Source: an uncultured Coriobacteriales bacterium (GTDB lineage: Bacteria > Actinomycetota > Coriobacteriia > Coriobacteriales > Atopobiaceae). Taken from it: DNA of 8,008 bases. Below, piece by piece: positions 1-7,549 of this stretch. Position 1 is the stretch's first letter. The number at the start of each line of letters is the position of its first letter. Made by a program: the position numbers and the translations under genes. The notes under the pieces are model-generated. The model saw only the letters and a list, made by a program, of their open reading frames with translations, made no database searches and was not told the origin of the DNA. Where the stretch lies: positions 1-8,008 of the forward strand of contig CAMNAH010000046.1 in assembly GCA_946530775.1 (NCBI GenBank). The letters are read 5' to 3'.

Positions 1-789
1 GCCCATCTTGACGATGTACTCCGAGAGCGAGCGGTCGTTCCAGCCGTTCCAGCTGGGATCGGCCAGGCCGTGGTCCTGGATCTCGAGGTAGAAGTCGTCG
101 CCGAAGATCTCCTGGAAGGTGAGCGCCCACTGGCGCGCCTCGTCGAAGCGCCCCTGGAAGATCATCTGCGGGATGATGCCCTGCACGCAGGCGCTCTGGC
201 AGATGATGCCCTCATGGTATTCGCGCAGCATGTCGAGCGTGGTGCGCGGACGATAGTAGAAGAGCTCGTTGGCGGCCTTCGACATCATCTTCATGAGGTT
301 GACGTAGCCCGTCTCGTTCTTGGCGAGCAGGATGAGGTGGTAGCGCACCTGCTTGGTGCCCTTGTCGATGCAATCATCGAGGATGAAGTAGGCCTCGCAG
401 CCGAAGATGGGCTTGATGAGCGGATCGGGGCGGCAGGAATCCTTGAGCGCGAGGTCGTGCGACGCGTTCCAAGCGGCCGTGTCGCGCTCCCACTGGGCGT
501 GCACGCGATCGTGCACGGGCGTCTCGGGGGTATCCGCAGGAGGCTCCTCGAGTTCCCAGCCCTTGGCGAAGTGCTCCCAATCCTTGGACCACTGCTTGTA
601 GTCGGCCTGGTCCTTGTTGTAGCCGCTGCAGGCGAGGTCGAAGTTGGGGATGCCGAACATATAGCCGTGGTCGGTGAGGGCGACGGCCGGCATGCCGAAA
701 TCGACGGCCTTCTTCACGAGGTCGTTGATGCGGGTGGCCCCATCGAGGATGGAGAAATCCGAGTGGTTGTGAAGGTGTACGAAGGCCAT
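1..789 (-). CDS. dnaE: DNA polymerase III subunit alpha (DnaE), N-terminal 263 residues, cut by window edge
   Basis: Catalytic subunit of the replicative DNA polymerase; only the N-terminal PHP (polymerase and histidinol phosphatase) domain is present and the frame is open to base 1. The protein begins MAFVHLHNHSDFSILDG, the standard start of DnaE. PHP metal-site residues appear intact: H7, H9, D16, D40-H41, E132 (in KPIFGCEAYF), H151 (in RYHLILLAKN) and C201 (in SACVQG). In DnaE proteins that keep these ligands, the PHP domain can act as a 3'-5' proofreading exonuclease; that activity here is inference. Residues about 55-122, Trp-rich and charged, interrupt the usual direct link between the DHG...F.LAC segment and IKPI.GCE. 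The ATG at 789 is preceded by AGAGAGG seven bases upstream. An ATG at 796 lies in another frame and gives a protein with no family resemblance. The gene follows addA by 42 bases, probably in the same transcript. Identification is very firm. Confidence 0.96.
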   Translation of the reverse strand, partial: MAFVHLHNHSDFSILDGATRINDLVKKAVDFGMPAVALTDHGYMFGIPNFDLACSGYNKDQADYKQWSKDWEHFAKGWELEEPPADTPETPVHDRVHAQWERDTAAWNASHDLALKDSCRPDPLIKPIFGCEAYFILDDCIDKGTKQVRYHLILLAKNETGYVNLMKMMSKAANELFYYRPRTTLDMLREYHEGIICQSACVQGIIPQMIFQGRFDEARQWALTFQEIFGDDFYLEIQDHGLADPSWNGWNDRSLSEYIVKMG

Positions 790-796
790 CGGCCAT

Positions 797-803
797 CCTC
801 TCT
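797..803 (-). promoter_or_regulatory. Ribosome binding site of dnaE
   Basis: The minus strand reads AGAGAGG seven bases before the ATG at 789. It decides between that ATG and the out-of-frame ATG at 796, which overlaps the site's edge and so cannot use it. The 42-base gap between addA and dnaE has no clear hairpin plus T-tract, which favours read-through from addA. Confidence 0.7.
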
Positions 804-831
804 CGTGTCAGCGGCGCTCTTCCAGCATACC

Positions 832-3800
832 TCAGAAAAGCGAATGTATGTTCGAAGATTCGAAGCGGTACCGCGCGACCACGGGCTCGCCAAAGCCGTC
901 CATCAACTCAACACAGACAAAGGCGCACTCGATGCTCTCGTAGCCCAGGCGTGCGAGCACGCTCGCATAGAAGTTGGCCTGCATGGCGTGGCGCTCCTCG
1001 ATCTGCTCGTAGGTAAGGCCCGCATCGCCCGTCTTGTAGTCCACGACCAGGGCGTGCGTGGAGCCGGGGTTGGTGCAGAGCAGGTCGATGGCGCCCTCGA
1101 GATGCGTGCCGTACTCCGATTCGACGGCGATGAAGAAGGGCACCTCGGCGCGGCGTTGGCTGTAGCCGAGCGTCTCGGCGCGAAGCGCGGACGATGCCCA
1201 GCGGTCGAGGGCGGCGCCGAGCCGTGCGCGCTGGCGCCGGGAGAGCTGCCAGGTGCGCGACGCGGCATCGATGCGCTCCTTGGATGGGATCTCCCCGCAC
1301 TCGACCATCGTCTGGGCGAGCTGGTGGAAGGCGGATCCCAGGTTGGTGGCCTTGTCGTCGTCATCGAGGCTCGGGGCGGGCATGCCCTCCCCCTCTTCCT
1401 CCTCGGCGATGACGATGGGCCGGCGGAATACCTCGGACGAATCTTTCGCGGGGGCTGCGACGTCCTCGCCGTCCTGCTCCGCGGCGTACTCGGCCATGAG
1501 CGCATGCACCGAGGAATAGCTGAAGGTGCCCGAACGCTCGTGCCAGGGACGCTCGGCGGCACGCGTCTGGGCTATGCCGTCATCGACGGACGTCTCGAAA
1601 AGGTCTACCGTGCGGAGCGGCTCCGCCACGATGGGAGCGAACTCGAACGCGCCGGCGCCATCGGCCGTGAAGTCCTCGTCGTCCTTGCCCTTCGAGAGCA
1701 CGACATGGCGCACAAGCGCGGGCGCGCTACCGCCGTAGTCGACCTGCGAGAGGCCCGCAGCGGGAAGCTCGCGTCCGAAGAGCGCGGAGCAGGTGTCGCT
1801 GACGAGCTGCGGACCCCAGTTGGTGCCGTACGCGTTGGCATCCTTGGTGACCTTGACCGAGGCGCAGAGGATGAGCGCCTCCTTCGCACGGGTGAGCGCC
1901 ACATAGAGAAGCCTGCCGCGCTCGGCCTGCTCGGACGTCTTGCTGAGATATGCCAGGTAGCTCGCCCAATCCTCGAGCGTGCCGCCCTGGGCAGCCGGGG
2001 GTTCGGGCTCGTCGGCAAGATACTTGGAGGCATCCTTGGGGATAAGCGCGGCGAAGATGCTCGAGCCCACGTTCTCGCTCACGATGGCCCCGCCCGAGTT
2101 GCGCGACGAACCCCAGAGCTCGGCCACCGCGCATACGGGGAACTCGAGGCCCTTGGATGCATGGACCGTCATGACGCGCACCACGCCCGATGCGCCCGTA
2201 TCGAGCGAGGCGAGGCCCTTGCGCGCGATGCGCAGCCAATCGGCGAACTCCCGCGAGGCGCGCGAGATGCCGAAGCCTCCCTCGTCGGCAAGCTCGTCGG
2301 CATAGCGGATGGCGGCGAGCACGTTGGCTGCCTGGGCGATGCCCTGGGGACCCTGTTCCTCAAGGCGCGCGATCCATCCCGACTCGCGGACGATGCCCTC
2401 GAGCACGTCGCAAAGCCTCCACGAGCGCAGGCGCGCGAAGGCGCGACCCATCACCTCGGCGGCGAGCAGCAGGCGCTCCGAAGGGCTGCCGCCCTTGCAG
2501 ATGCCATCCTCATCGCCGCGCACGAGGGCGAAGAAGCCCTCGGCAAGCTGGCGCTTATCGTAGGCGCGTGCATCGTGCTCGTCGCGCGGCTCGTGGTCGC
2601 GCGTCGCGAGCAGGCAGATGTCATTGGCGTCGCAGTAGAAGATCTCGCTTGTGAGCACGGGATAGAGGCCGGAGCTGGTGGCGTAGGGATTCGCGAGCAC
2701 GTCGACGAGGGCGGCGACGAGGGCGACCTCGGGGGTCCCCGTGAAGCTCGAGCCGCCCGAGACCACGCACTCGATGCCAAGCGCACGCAGAGCATCGAGG
2801 TAAATCTGCACGTGGCTGAGGCTGCCCATGAGCACCACCACGTCGCCGGCCGACCCGCCGGCATCGAGATAGGCCTTGATGCGGCCTGCGAGCTGCTGCG
2901 CAGAGACGGCGCGGCGTTCGCCGTCGGAGCCATGCGGTCCCGAGGTGAGCTCGATGGCGATGCGCGGGAGCTGCGAGGTCTTGTAGGTGTCTTTGCGCAC
3001 GTCGCTGGGCTTGAGCGGCATGAAGTGGCCGATGATGCCGCCCGCGCAGACCTTCTCGACGAAGGAGAGGATGTCGGCGTGGCTTCGGAAATTCACGGTG
3101 AGGCTGCGGTGGCATGCCGTGTCGACATGCTCACCGCGGTTGGTGAAGACGGTCACATCGGCGCCCTGGAAGCGGTAGATGGACTGTTGGGCATCGCCCA
3201 CGGTGACAAGATGCTCGCCATGGTCGCCCGACAGGCGCGAGATCATCTGCACCTGCTGCTCGTTGGTATCTTGGAACTCGTCGACCATCACGAGCTTGAA
3301 CTTGTGGCTGTAGAGCGCCGCTATCTCGGGGTGCTCCTCGAAGGTCCTGTGGGCCATGCGGAGCAGGTCGTTGTTGTCGACCTTGCCGAGCGCGCGCTTG
3401 GCTGCCGCGTATTCGGCGTCGACCTTCTGGGCGAGGCGCACGAGCTGCGTGCGCACGGGAGCGGCGCCGATAAGCTCCTTGGAGAACATCAGGGCCGCCA
3501 GCTCGTCGCGGAGCTCCCTCCAGGTGTCTTTGAGGTCGTTCGACCTGAAGGCGGAGCCCGAGAGCGCACCGAAACCGCCGATGAGGTCTGCTGCGGCGCT
3601 ATCGGAGTGATCGGGTCCCGCAAGGAACTGCTCGATAGCGGAGATCTGGGCCGCGAGCTCGGCATAGGCGGCGTCGTTGGTCTTGTTCGACTTGAACCCC
3701 ACCTCGTCGATGGTGCCCAGCGTGAAGCGGCAGGCGTCGAGATAGGATGCGAGCTTCTCTACGAGCGGCTTCGAGATGCCGGGGAACTCGAGCGAGTCGA

Positions 3801-4380
3801 AGCCCGCGACGCCCGATGCTGCGGCGTTGCGCAGGCTCTTGACCATGCTGATCACCGTATTGCCGGCATCACCCGACACCGCGCTCCTGCCGCGGATCTC
3901 GAAGGCCGAGCGCAGCTCGGCATATTCGGGCGCCGTCGCGACCGTGCCGACGCAGCGGTCGACGGCCTTCTCGAGCAGCTCCTCCGCACGCGTCTCGTTG
4001 ATGAGGGCGAGCTCGGGGTCGAGGCCCAGCTCGAAGGCGTGCGACTTGAGGATGCGGATGCACATGCCGTGGATGGTGCTGATCCATGCGGCATCGACCT
4101 CGAGCGCGTGGTGCGCGAGCCGCTCGTCGCGGCGCAGGCGCGCGCGGATCCTCTCGCGGATCTCATCGGCCGCGGCATGGGTGTAGGTGATGACGAGGAC
4201 CTGGTCGAGCGAGTCGATGTAGGGGGTGTTCTCGTCGCCGCCGGAGCCGGGCGTGAGCGCCCAGGCTACGCGCTCGGCGAGCGTCGCGGACTTGCCGGAA
4301 CCGGCGCCCGCCTCGACGAAGAGCGGGGTGTCGAGCGTCTTGATGATGTCGCGCTGCTCGGGAGTGGGGATGTTTGCCAT
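832..4380 (-). CDS. addA: AddA-type helicase-nuclease subunit (UvrD-like helicase with C-terminal RecB nuclease)
   Basis: 1182-residue motor and nuclease subunit of an AddAB (RexAB) complex, which unwinds and resects DNA double-strand ends for RecA loading. SF1A helicase motifs are all visible: Q motif PTPEQ (Q9), Walker A AGAGSGKS (24-31), Ia TYTHAAADE (65-73), STIHGMC (H104), Walker B VDEFQD (D367-D371), III GDAQQSIYRFQG (from about 395), IV NFRSH (N430), V TVHASKGLEFP (H740), and VI LLYVALTRAKEA (Y826, R831). An acidic linker (about 993-1009) leads to the PD-(D/E)XK nuclease: GSAFH (H1019), EGAID (D1099), VVDYKTG (D1114, K1116) and QANFY (Q1134, Y1138). Both activities look intact and the length fits AddA. 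The frame extends 75 codons further upstream, but that part lies inside addB. The ATG at 4380 starts directly before the Q motif, has a strong ribosome binding site, and follows the addB stop by one base. A mycobacterial-type AdnAB subunit is the main alternative. Confidence 0.93.
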   Translation of the reverse strand: MANIPTPEQRDIIKTLDTPLFVEAGAGSGKSATLAERVAWALTPGSGGDENTPYIDSLDQVLVITYTHAAADEIRERIRARLRRDERLAHHALEVDAAWISTIHGMCIRILKSHAFELGLDPELALINETRAEELLEKAVDRCVGTVATAPEYAELRSAFEIRGRSAVSGDAGNTVISMVKSLRNAAASGVAGFDSLEFPGISKPLVEKLASYLDACRFTLGTIDEVGFKSNKTNDAAYAELAAQISAIEQFLAGPDHSDSAAADLIGGFGALSGSAFRSNDLKDTWRELRDELAALMFSKELIGAAPVRTQLVRLAQKVDAEYAAAKRALGKVDNNDLLRMAHRTFEEHPEIAALYSHKFKLVMVDEFQDTNEQQVQMISRLSGDHGEHLVTVGDAQQSIYRFQGADVTVFTNRGEHVDTACHRSLTVNFRSHADILSFVEKVCAGGIIGHFMPLKPSDVRKDTYKTSQLPRIAIELTSGPHGSDGERRAVSAQQLAGRIKAYLDAGGSAGDVVVLMGSLSHVQIYLDALRALGIECVVSGGSSFTGTPEVALVAALVDVLANPYATSSGLYPVLTSEIFYCDANDICLLATRDHEPRDEHDARAYDKRQLAEGFFALVRGDEDGICKGGSPSERLLLAAEVMGRAFARLRSWRLCDVLEGIVRESGWIARLEEQGPQGIAQAANVLAAIRYADELADEGGFGISRASREFADWLRIARKGLASLDTGASGVVRVMTVHASKGLEFPVCAVAELWGSSRNSGGAIVSENVGSSIFAALIPKDASKYLADEPEPPAAQGGTLEDWASYLAYLSKTSEQAERGRLLYVALTRAKEALILCASVKVTKDANAYGTNWGPQLVSDTCSALFGRELPAAGLSQVDYGGSAPALVRHVVLSKGKDDEDFTADGAGAFEFAPIVAEPLRTVDLFETSVDDGIAQTRAAERPWHERSGTFSYSSVHALMAEYAAEQDGEDVAAPAKDSSEVFRRPIVIAEEEEGEGMPAPSLDDDDKATNLGSAFHQLAQTMVECGEIPSKERIDAASRTWQLSRRQRARLGAALDRWASSALRAETLGYSQRRAEVPFFIAVESEYGTHLEGAIDLLCTNPGSTHALVVDYKTGDAGLTYEQIEERHAMQANFYASVLARLGYESIECAFVCVELMDGFGEPVVARYRFESSNIHSLF

Positions 4381-4381
4381 G

Positions 4382-7300
4382 CTAGATAAGCCTCCTCTCG
4401 CAGCGCTGCACCGGGCAGAAGCGGCAGGCCTCGGCATCGCGGGGCTCGGCGGGAATCTGTGCTGCCGCCAGGTTGGCGATGGCCTTGGCCACAAGCGCCT
4501 CGACGGCGTCGAGCAGCTCGTCGAAGCCCGCACCATCGGGCGGGCACATCGCATTCTCCCACGTGGATGCGGCGCGCTCGCCCAGCATGCGCTCGAGCGC
4601 GCCATACGTTGCGAGACCGGCGATCACATGCTGCTCGGGAACGGGGCCCTGGGTCGAGAGGTACACGGCGCCGACCACCTTGAGCTCGGGATGGATGCGG
4701 CGGATGATCTGCGCATAGGCGAGCGTCTGGATATGGCGCGGCAGGTTGAACGCCTCGAGCGTGAACTCCTTGCCCGGGCCGTTCTTGGGGAAGGCGTTGT
4801 ATCCTGCGGCAAAGCCCAGGGGGCTCTTGTGCTTGTAGTCGATGATGACGGCGTTTCCCTGCGCATCCACATCGATGCGGTCGATGGTGCCCACGAACTC
4901 GGCGCCCGCATAGGTGGCGATGCGCGCGCCCTCGCCGCGCCCGAAGCGCAGCTCGAAGAAGCGCGGCTCGAAGCCGGCAAGGCGCTCAGACTCGTAGGCG
5001 AGCACCGCATGCAGGTCGCGGCGAAGCAAATCGACCTGGTATTTCTCGGATTCGGTATGGGGCACGAGCGACTGCGACTCCTTGCGCAGCGCACGCTCGC
5101 GCTGGCCCGCCAGATGCTCATCGAAGATGGCGTCGAGCAGGGCGGTGGCCTGGTCGAGGTTCTCCGGCGTCACACGTGCGCCGGGCACATGCAGCGCCGT
5201 GAGGGCGTCGACGGGATCGTCCGCGCCGATAAGGCCCTGCGCGACGGCCGCGCGGCGCAGGAGCTCGCGATGCGTGCGCTCGAGCACCACGTGCGCGAAG
5301 GAGCCCTTCTGCATGCCGCCGAAATCGGCATCGATGCCGTCGATCTTGATGCGGCTATGCGTGAACCATTTGAGCGGGCAGTCGAGGTAGGTCTCGATCT
5401 GGGTGGCGGAGAGCGCGAGCGGCATATCTCCCGCCGATGAGCTGCGGGGCAGCACGAGCATCGTGCGGTCCTGGATGTAGTCCTGCGCGGGAAGCTCGGA
5501 TGCGCCTTCCCGCCCGGGAGCCGTTCCCGTGGCCGAGAGCTTCGATGCGGGCGCGTCCTCGCTGAGCGTGGTGCAGGCGGGCTGCGCGTCCTCGGGATAG
5601 CACGCGAGCAGCTCGGAGAGCACCACGGCGGGATAGGTTGCCTTGGCGTCACGGTCGTGCAGGCTCATCTCGAGCACGACCGAGCCCGTCGCCGCCCTGA
5701 GCGCGCTGGAGAAGCGCTGGCGCGCCTCGGCGAGGGGGTCGCGCGCAATGGCGAGGCCAAGCTTTTCGAGCATGAGCGCGAGCGCGCCGTCGGCCTGCTT
5801 GAGCGGCCACTCAGCCGAGGTGAGGCCGGCGAAGACCAGCGCATCGACCGATGCGGGGGCAAGCTGCGCGGCGCGCGTGCGCGAGCAGATCGATACCGTG
5901 GCGGGAGCATTGTCGGGGCCGAGCGCGGCGCCCATGCGCACGTTGAGCGTGGAGCACATGAAATCGAGCAGCTCGGCAAGCGTGGCGGCATCGAGACGGC
6001 CGTCCCCTGCCGCGGAGAGCCCGAGATGCGAGAGCGATGCCTGCATCTGCGCGATGGCCTCGAGCACCAGCACATCGTCAGACTGCAGCGAGGCGCCGGC
6101 CTCGACGAGGTCGCCGGCGATCTGATGCGCGGCAGAGCCTATGCGTCCCTCGAGGAGCAGGCGCACGGCCTGCGCGCAGGCATGCGATGTGGCGCTCTCC
6201 CGCTGCAGCAGGTCGAGCACGGCGCGCGGCGTGAGCCCGCGGTTGCCGCGCAGGCGCTTGTCGAGCGCCCAGGCAGCCTCGATGCCCACGCCCGAGATGG
6301 ACGAGAGCAGAAAGTCGGTGATCGCGCGGGGCGGCCACCACGACATGGGGGCAAGCTCGCCCTCGGGCACGCTATCCCATGCCTCGGCAGCCTCTGCGAG
6401 CTGCGCCACGCATGAGGCGAACGCGATGAAGGCGCGCCCCGATGCGGTGAGGTCGAGCCTGCGGAGCTCGTCTCCCTGCACGAGCAGCCCGCGGGCGGCA
6501 AGGCGCGGGGCAAGGCTGTCCCAAAGCGCGCCGGCGTCCTGGCCGCAGACCACGATGCGCTTCGCGCCGCCTTTTGACAGGCGGAGCACCTCGCGTGTGA
6601 GCAGCTCGGGCTCCGCGAAGGGGCCGGTGGCTTGTGCGCGGCTCACGGCTCCCGTTGCGGCAGGAAGGGCCACGCCCTTCTCGCCCGCGCGGAAGAGCGC
6701 CTGGGTGAGGATCTGGAGCTCGCCAGCCGGCTCTGCGGGCGCGTCTTCCGAGCGCCGATAGACCGCATCGATGCCGCAGGAGCCCGCATAGGCCGAGAGA
6801 CTTGAGACGAGGAGGCGCGCGAGCTCCGTCTGCGGCGTGCCGTCCTCGAATACATGCACATGCACCTGCGTGAGCGCGGAGAGATCGGCCAGCAGCCTGA
6901 CCGCGGAATACGGCGCATCGGCAAAGCCCACCGCGAAGATCTCGGGCATCTCGACGCCGTTTTGCGCCATGATGCGCGGAAGCTCGTCCGATGCCTGACA
7001 GGGCTCGATGAAGCCGTGGGCGGAGAGCACCTCGCCGTAGCGCAGGGCGATGTCCACGAACTGCTGCTCGCGCAGCGTGATGCGGGAATCGGGATCCGCG
7101 GGAAGCCAGGCGAGCGCGTCTTTGACGAGCGAGGCGAGGGTGCGCACCGTACCCGCGGTACACGAGAGGATGCTGCCCTCGGGCTGCTCGTCGATCATGA
7201 CGAGCTTGTAGCAGAGGGCGTTGCGCACGGCGGGATCGGCCAGGGTGCGGCCGTCTCCCCACACCTCCCAGCGCTCGCGAACCCACGAGAGCACCGTGGT

Positions 7301-7483
7301 GCACGTGATGCCGAGCGAGAGCTCGGGATAGGCGGCGAGGCCGCGCGAGAGCTCGAGTGCCTGCGGGTACGACGGCGCGAGCACCACGACGGAACGTGCT
7401 GCGGCACGGGCCGCACGCAGCTCGTCCAAGAGCTCCGCGGAGATAAGCCCGGGAATATGGGAAGCCGTGATCTCGAGTGACAT
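4382..7483 (-). CDS. addB: AddB-type subunit: inactive helicase-like scaffold with C-terminal iron-sulfur RecB-family nuclease
   Basis: 1033-residue partner of AddA. The C-terminal third carries a PD-(D/E)XK nuclease: GSFAH (H731), GTIDRID (D868), IIDYKHK (D882, K884) and QTLAY (Q919, Y923). Four cysteines suit a 4Fe-4S cluster framing the domain: C702 in YLDCPLKWF, and C1020, C1023 and C1028 at the extreme C terminus. That layout is typical of AddB and related iron-sulfur nucleases. The first 700 residues are weakly conserved; in the family this is a helicase-like fold that does not translocate and that reads Chi sequences. No Walker A (GxxxxGKT/S) is visible near the N terminus, where B. 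subtilis AddB has one. An in-frame TAG at 7496-7498 means no longer N terminus is available, so the absence is not a start-site error. The ATG at 7483 has AGAGG nine bases upstream. addA begins one base after the stop, the order seen in Bacillus addBA. The exact symbol rests on motif layout and partner. Confidence 0.88.
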   Translation of the reverse strand: MSLEITASHIPGLISAELLDELRAARAAARSVVVLAPSYPQALELSRGLAAYPELSLGITCTTVLSWVRERWEVWGDGRTLADPAVRNALCYKLVMIDEQPEGSILSCTAGTVRTLASLVKDALAWLPADPDSRITLREQQFVDIALRYGEVLSAHGFIEPCQASDELPRIMAQNGVEMPEIFAVGFADAPYSAVRLLADLSALTQVHVHVFEDGTPQTELARLLVSSLSAYAGSCGIDAVYRRSEDAPAEPAGELQILTQALFRAGEKGVALPAATGAVSRAQATGPFAEPELLTREVLRLSKGGAKRIVVCGQDAGALWDSLAPRLAARGLLVQGDELRRLDLTASGRAFIAFASCVAQLAEAAEAWDSVPEGELAPMSWWPPRAITDFLLSSISGVGIEAAWALDKRLRGNRGLTPRAVLDLLQRESATSHACAQAVRLLLEGRIGSAAHQIAGDLVEAGASLQSDDVLVLEAIAQMQASLSHLGLSAAGDGRLDAATLAELLDFMCSTLNVRMGAALGPDNAPATVSICSRTRAAQLAPASVDALVFAGLTSAEWPLKQADGALALMLEKLGLAIARDPLAEARQRFSSALRAATGSVVLEMSLHDRDAKATYPAVVLSELLACYPEDAQPACTTLSEDAPASKLSATGTAPGREGASELPAQDYIQDRTMLVLPRSSSAGDMPLALSATQIETYLDCPLKWFTHSRIKIDGIDADFGGMQKGSFAHVVLERTHRELLRRAAVAQGLIGADDPVDALTALHVPGARVTPENLDQATALLDAIFDEHLAGQRERALRKESQSLVPHTESEKYQVDLLRRDLHAVLAYESERLAGFEPRFFELRFGRGEGARIATYAGAEFVGTIDRIDVDAQGNAVIIDYKHKSPLGFAAGYNAFPKNGPGKEFTLEAFNLPRHIQTLAYAQIIRRIHPELKVVGAVYLSTQGPVPEQHVIAGLATYGALERMLGERAASTWENAMCPPDGAGFDELLDAVEALVAKAIANLAAAQIPAEPRDAEACRFCPVQRCERRLI
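4391..4399 (-). promoter_or_regulatory. Ribosome binding site of addA, inside the addB coding end
   Basis: The minus strand reads GAGAGGAGG, ending ten bases before the addA ATG at 4380. It is a near-perfect Shine-Dalgarno sequence embedded in addB, where it encodes Glu-Arg-Arg just after the last iron-sulfur cysteine. The junction reads TAG-C-ATG, so ribosomes finishing addB are well placed to restart on addA. This supports translational coupling and fixes the addA start. Confidence 0.8.
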
Positions 7484-7492
7484 ATGCGCGCG

Positions 7493-7497
7493 CCTCT
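7493..7497 (-). promoter_or_regulatory. Ribosome binding site of addB
   Basis: The minus strand reads AGAGG nine bases before the ATG at 7483. It is a moderate Shine-Dalgarno match and overlaps an in-frame TAG (7496-7498) that rules out any upstream start. Confidence 0.6.
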
Positions 7498-7501
7498 ATC
7501 T

Positions 7502-7519
7502 GTTCGTTTTCTCACGAAC
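7502..7519. repeat. Perfect 6-bp inverted repeat upstream of addB (possible operator or leader hairpin)
   Basis: GTTCGT (7502-7507) and its exact reverse complement ACGAAC (7514-7519) are separated by six bases. The repeat lies between a candidate -10 box and the addB ribosome binding site, about 18 bases before the start codon. It could be an operator for a dimeric regulator overlapping the transcription start, or a short stem-loop in the leader RNA. It is not followed by a T-tract toward addB, so a terminator is unlikely. The half-sites are outward relative to the Gram-positive LexA box, so it is not a standard SOS operator. Function is unproven. Confidence 0.4.
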
Positions 7520-7520
7520 C

Positions 7521-7549
7521 ATGATAGCGTGCGCGCTGGACAAAAACAG
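7521..7549 (-). promoter_or_regulatory. Candidate promoter for addB-addA-dnaE
   Basis: On the minus strand TATCAT (7526-7521) matches five of six bases of the TATAAT -10 consensus. Seventeen bases upstream is CTGTTT (7549-7544), only a poor -35 match. The predicted start would fall near 7514, giving a leader of about 30 bases that contains the inverted repeat and the ribosome binding site. Position is right for the operon and no other better candidate is visible, but the weak -35 makes this tentative. Confidence 0.35.

Noticed and set aside
374..796. Minus-strand frame of 140 residues beginning at 796 as an alternative to dnaE.
   Set aside because: It is frame-shifted relative to the DnaE PHP domain, is Arg/Pro/His-rich with no family resemblance, and its ATG overlaps the dnaE ribosome binding site.
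70..4389. A 1439-residue plus-strand reading frame opposite dnaE and addA.
   Set aside because: It lies in exact codon register antisense to two genes with complete, conserved motifs, its protein is repetitive in Glu/Leu/Ala/Val/Gly/Arg with no recognisable domain, and codon bias explains the lack of stops.
4381..4605. A 75-residue N-terminal extension of AddA.
   Set aside because: It overlaps addB coding sequence in another frame and is low-complexity; the ATG at 4380 has an ideal ribosome binding site and directly precedes the Q motif.
4226..7480. Long plus-strand frames opposite addB (4226-5440, 5657-6415, 6854-7480).
   Set aside because: All are in antisense codon register with addB, whose motifs are conserved; they are composition artefacts.
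7502..7519. The inverted repeat as a LexA/SOS box controlling addBA.
   Set aside because: Gram-positive LexA boxes are GAAC-N4-GTTC; here the half-sites are in the opposite order and too far apart.
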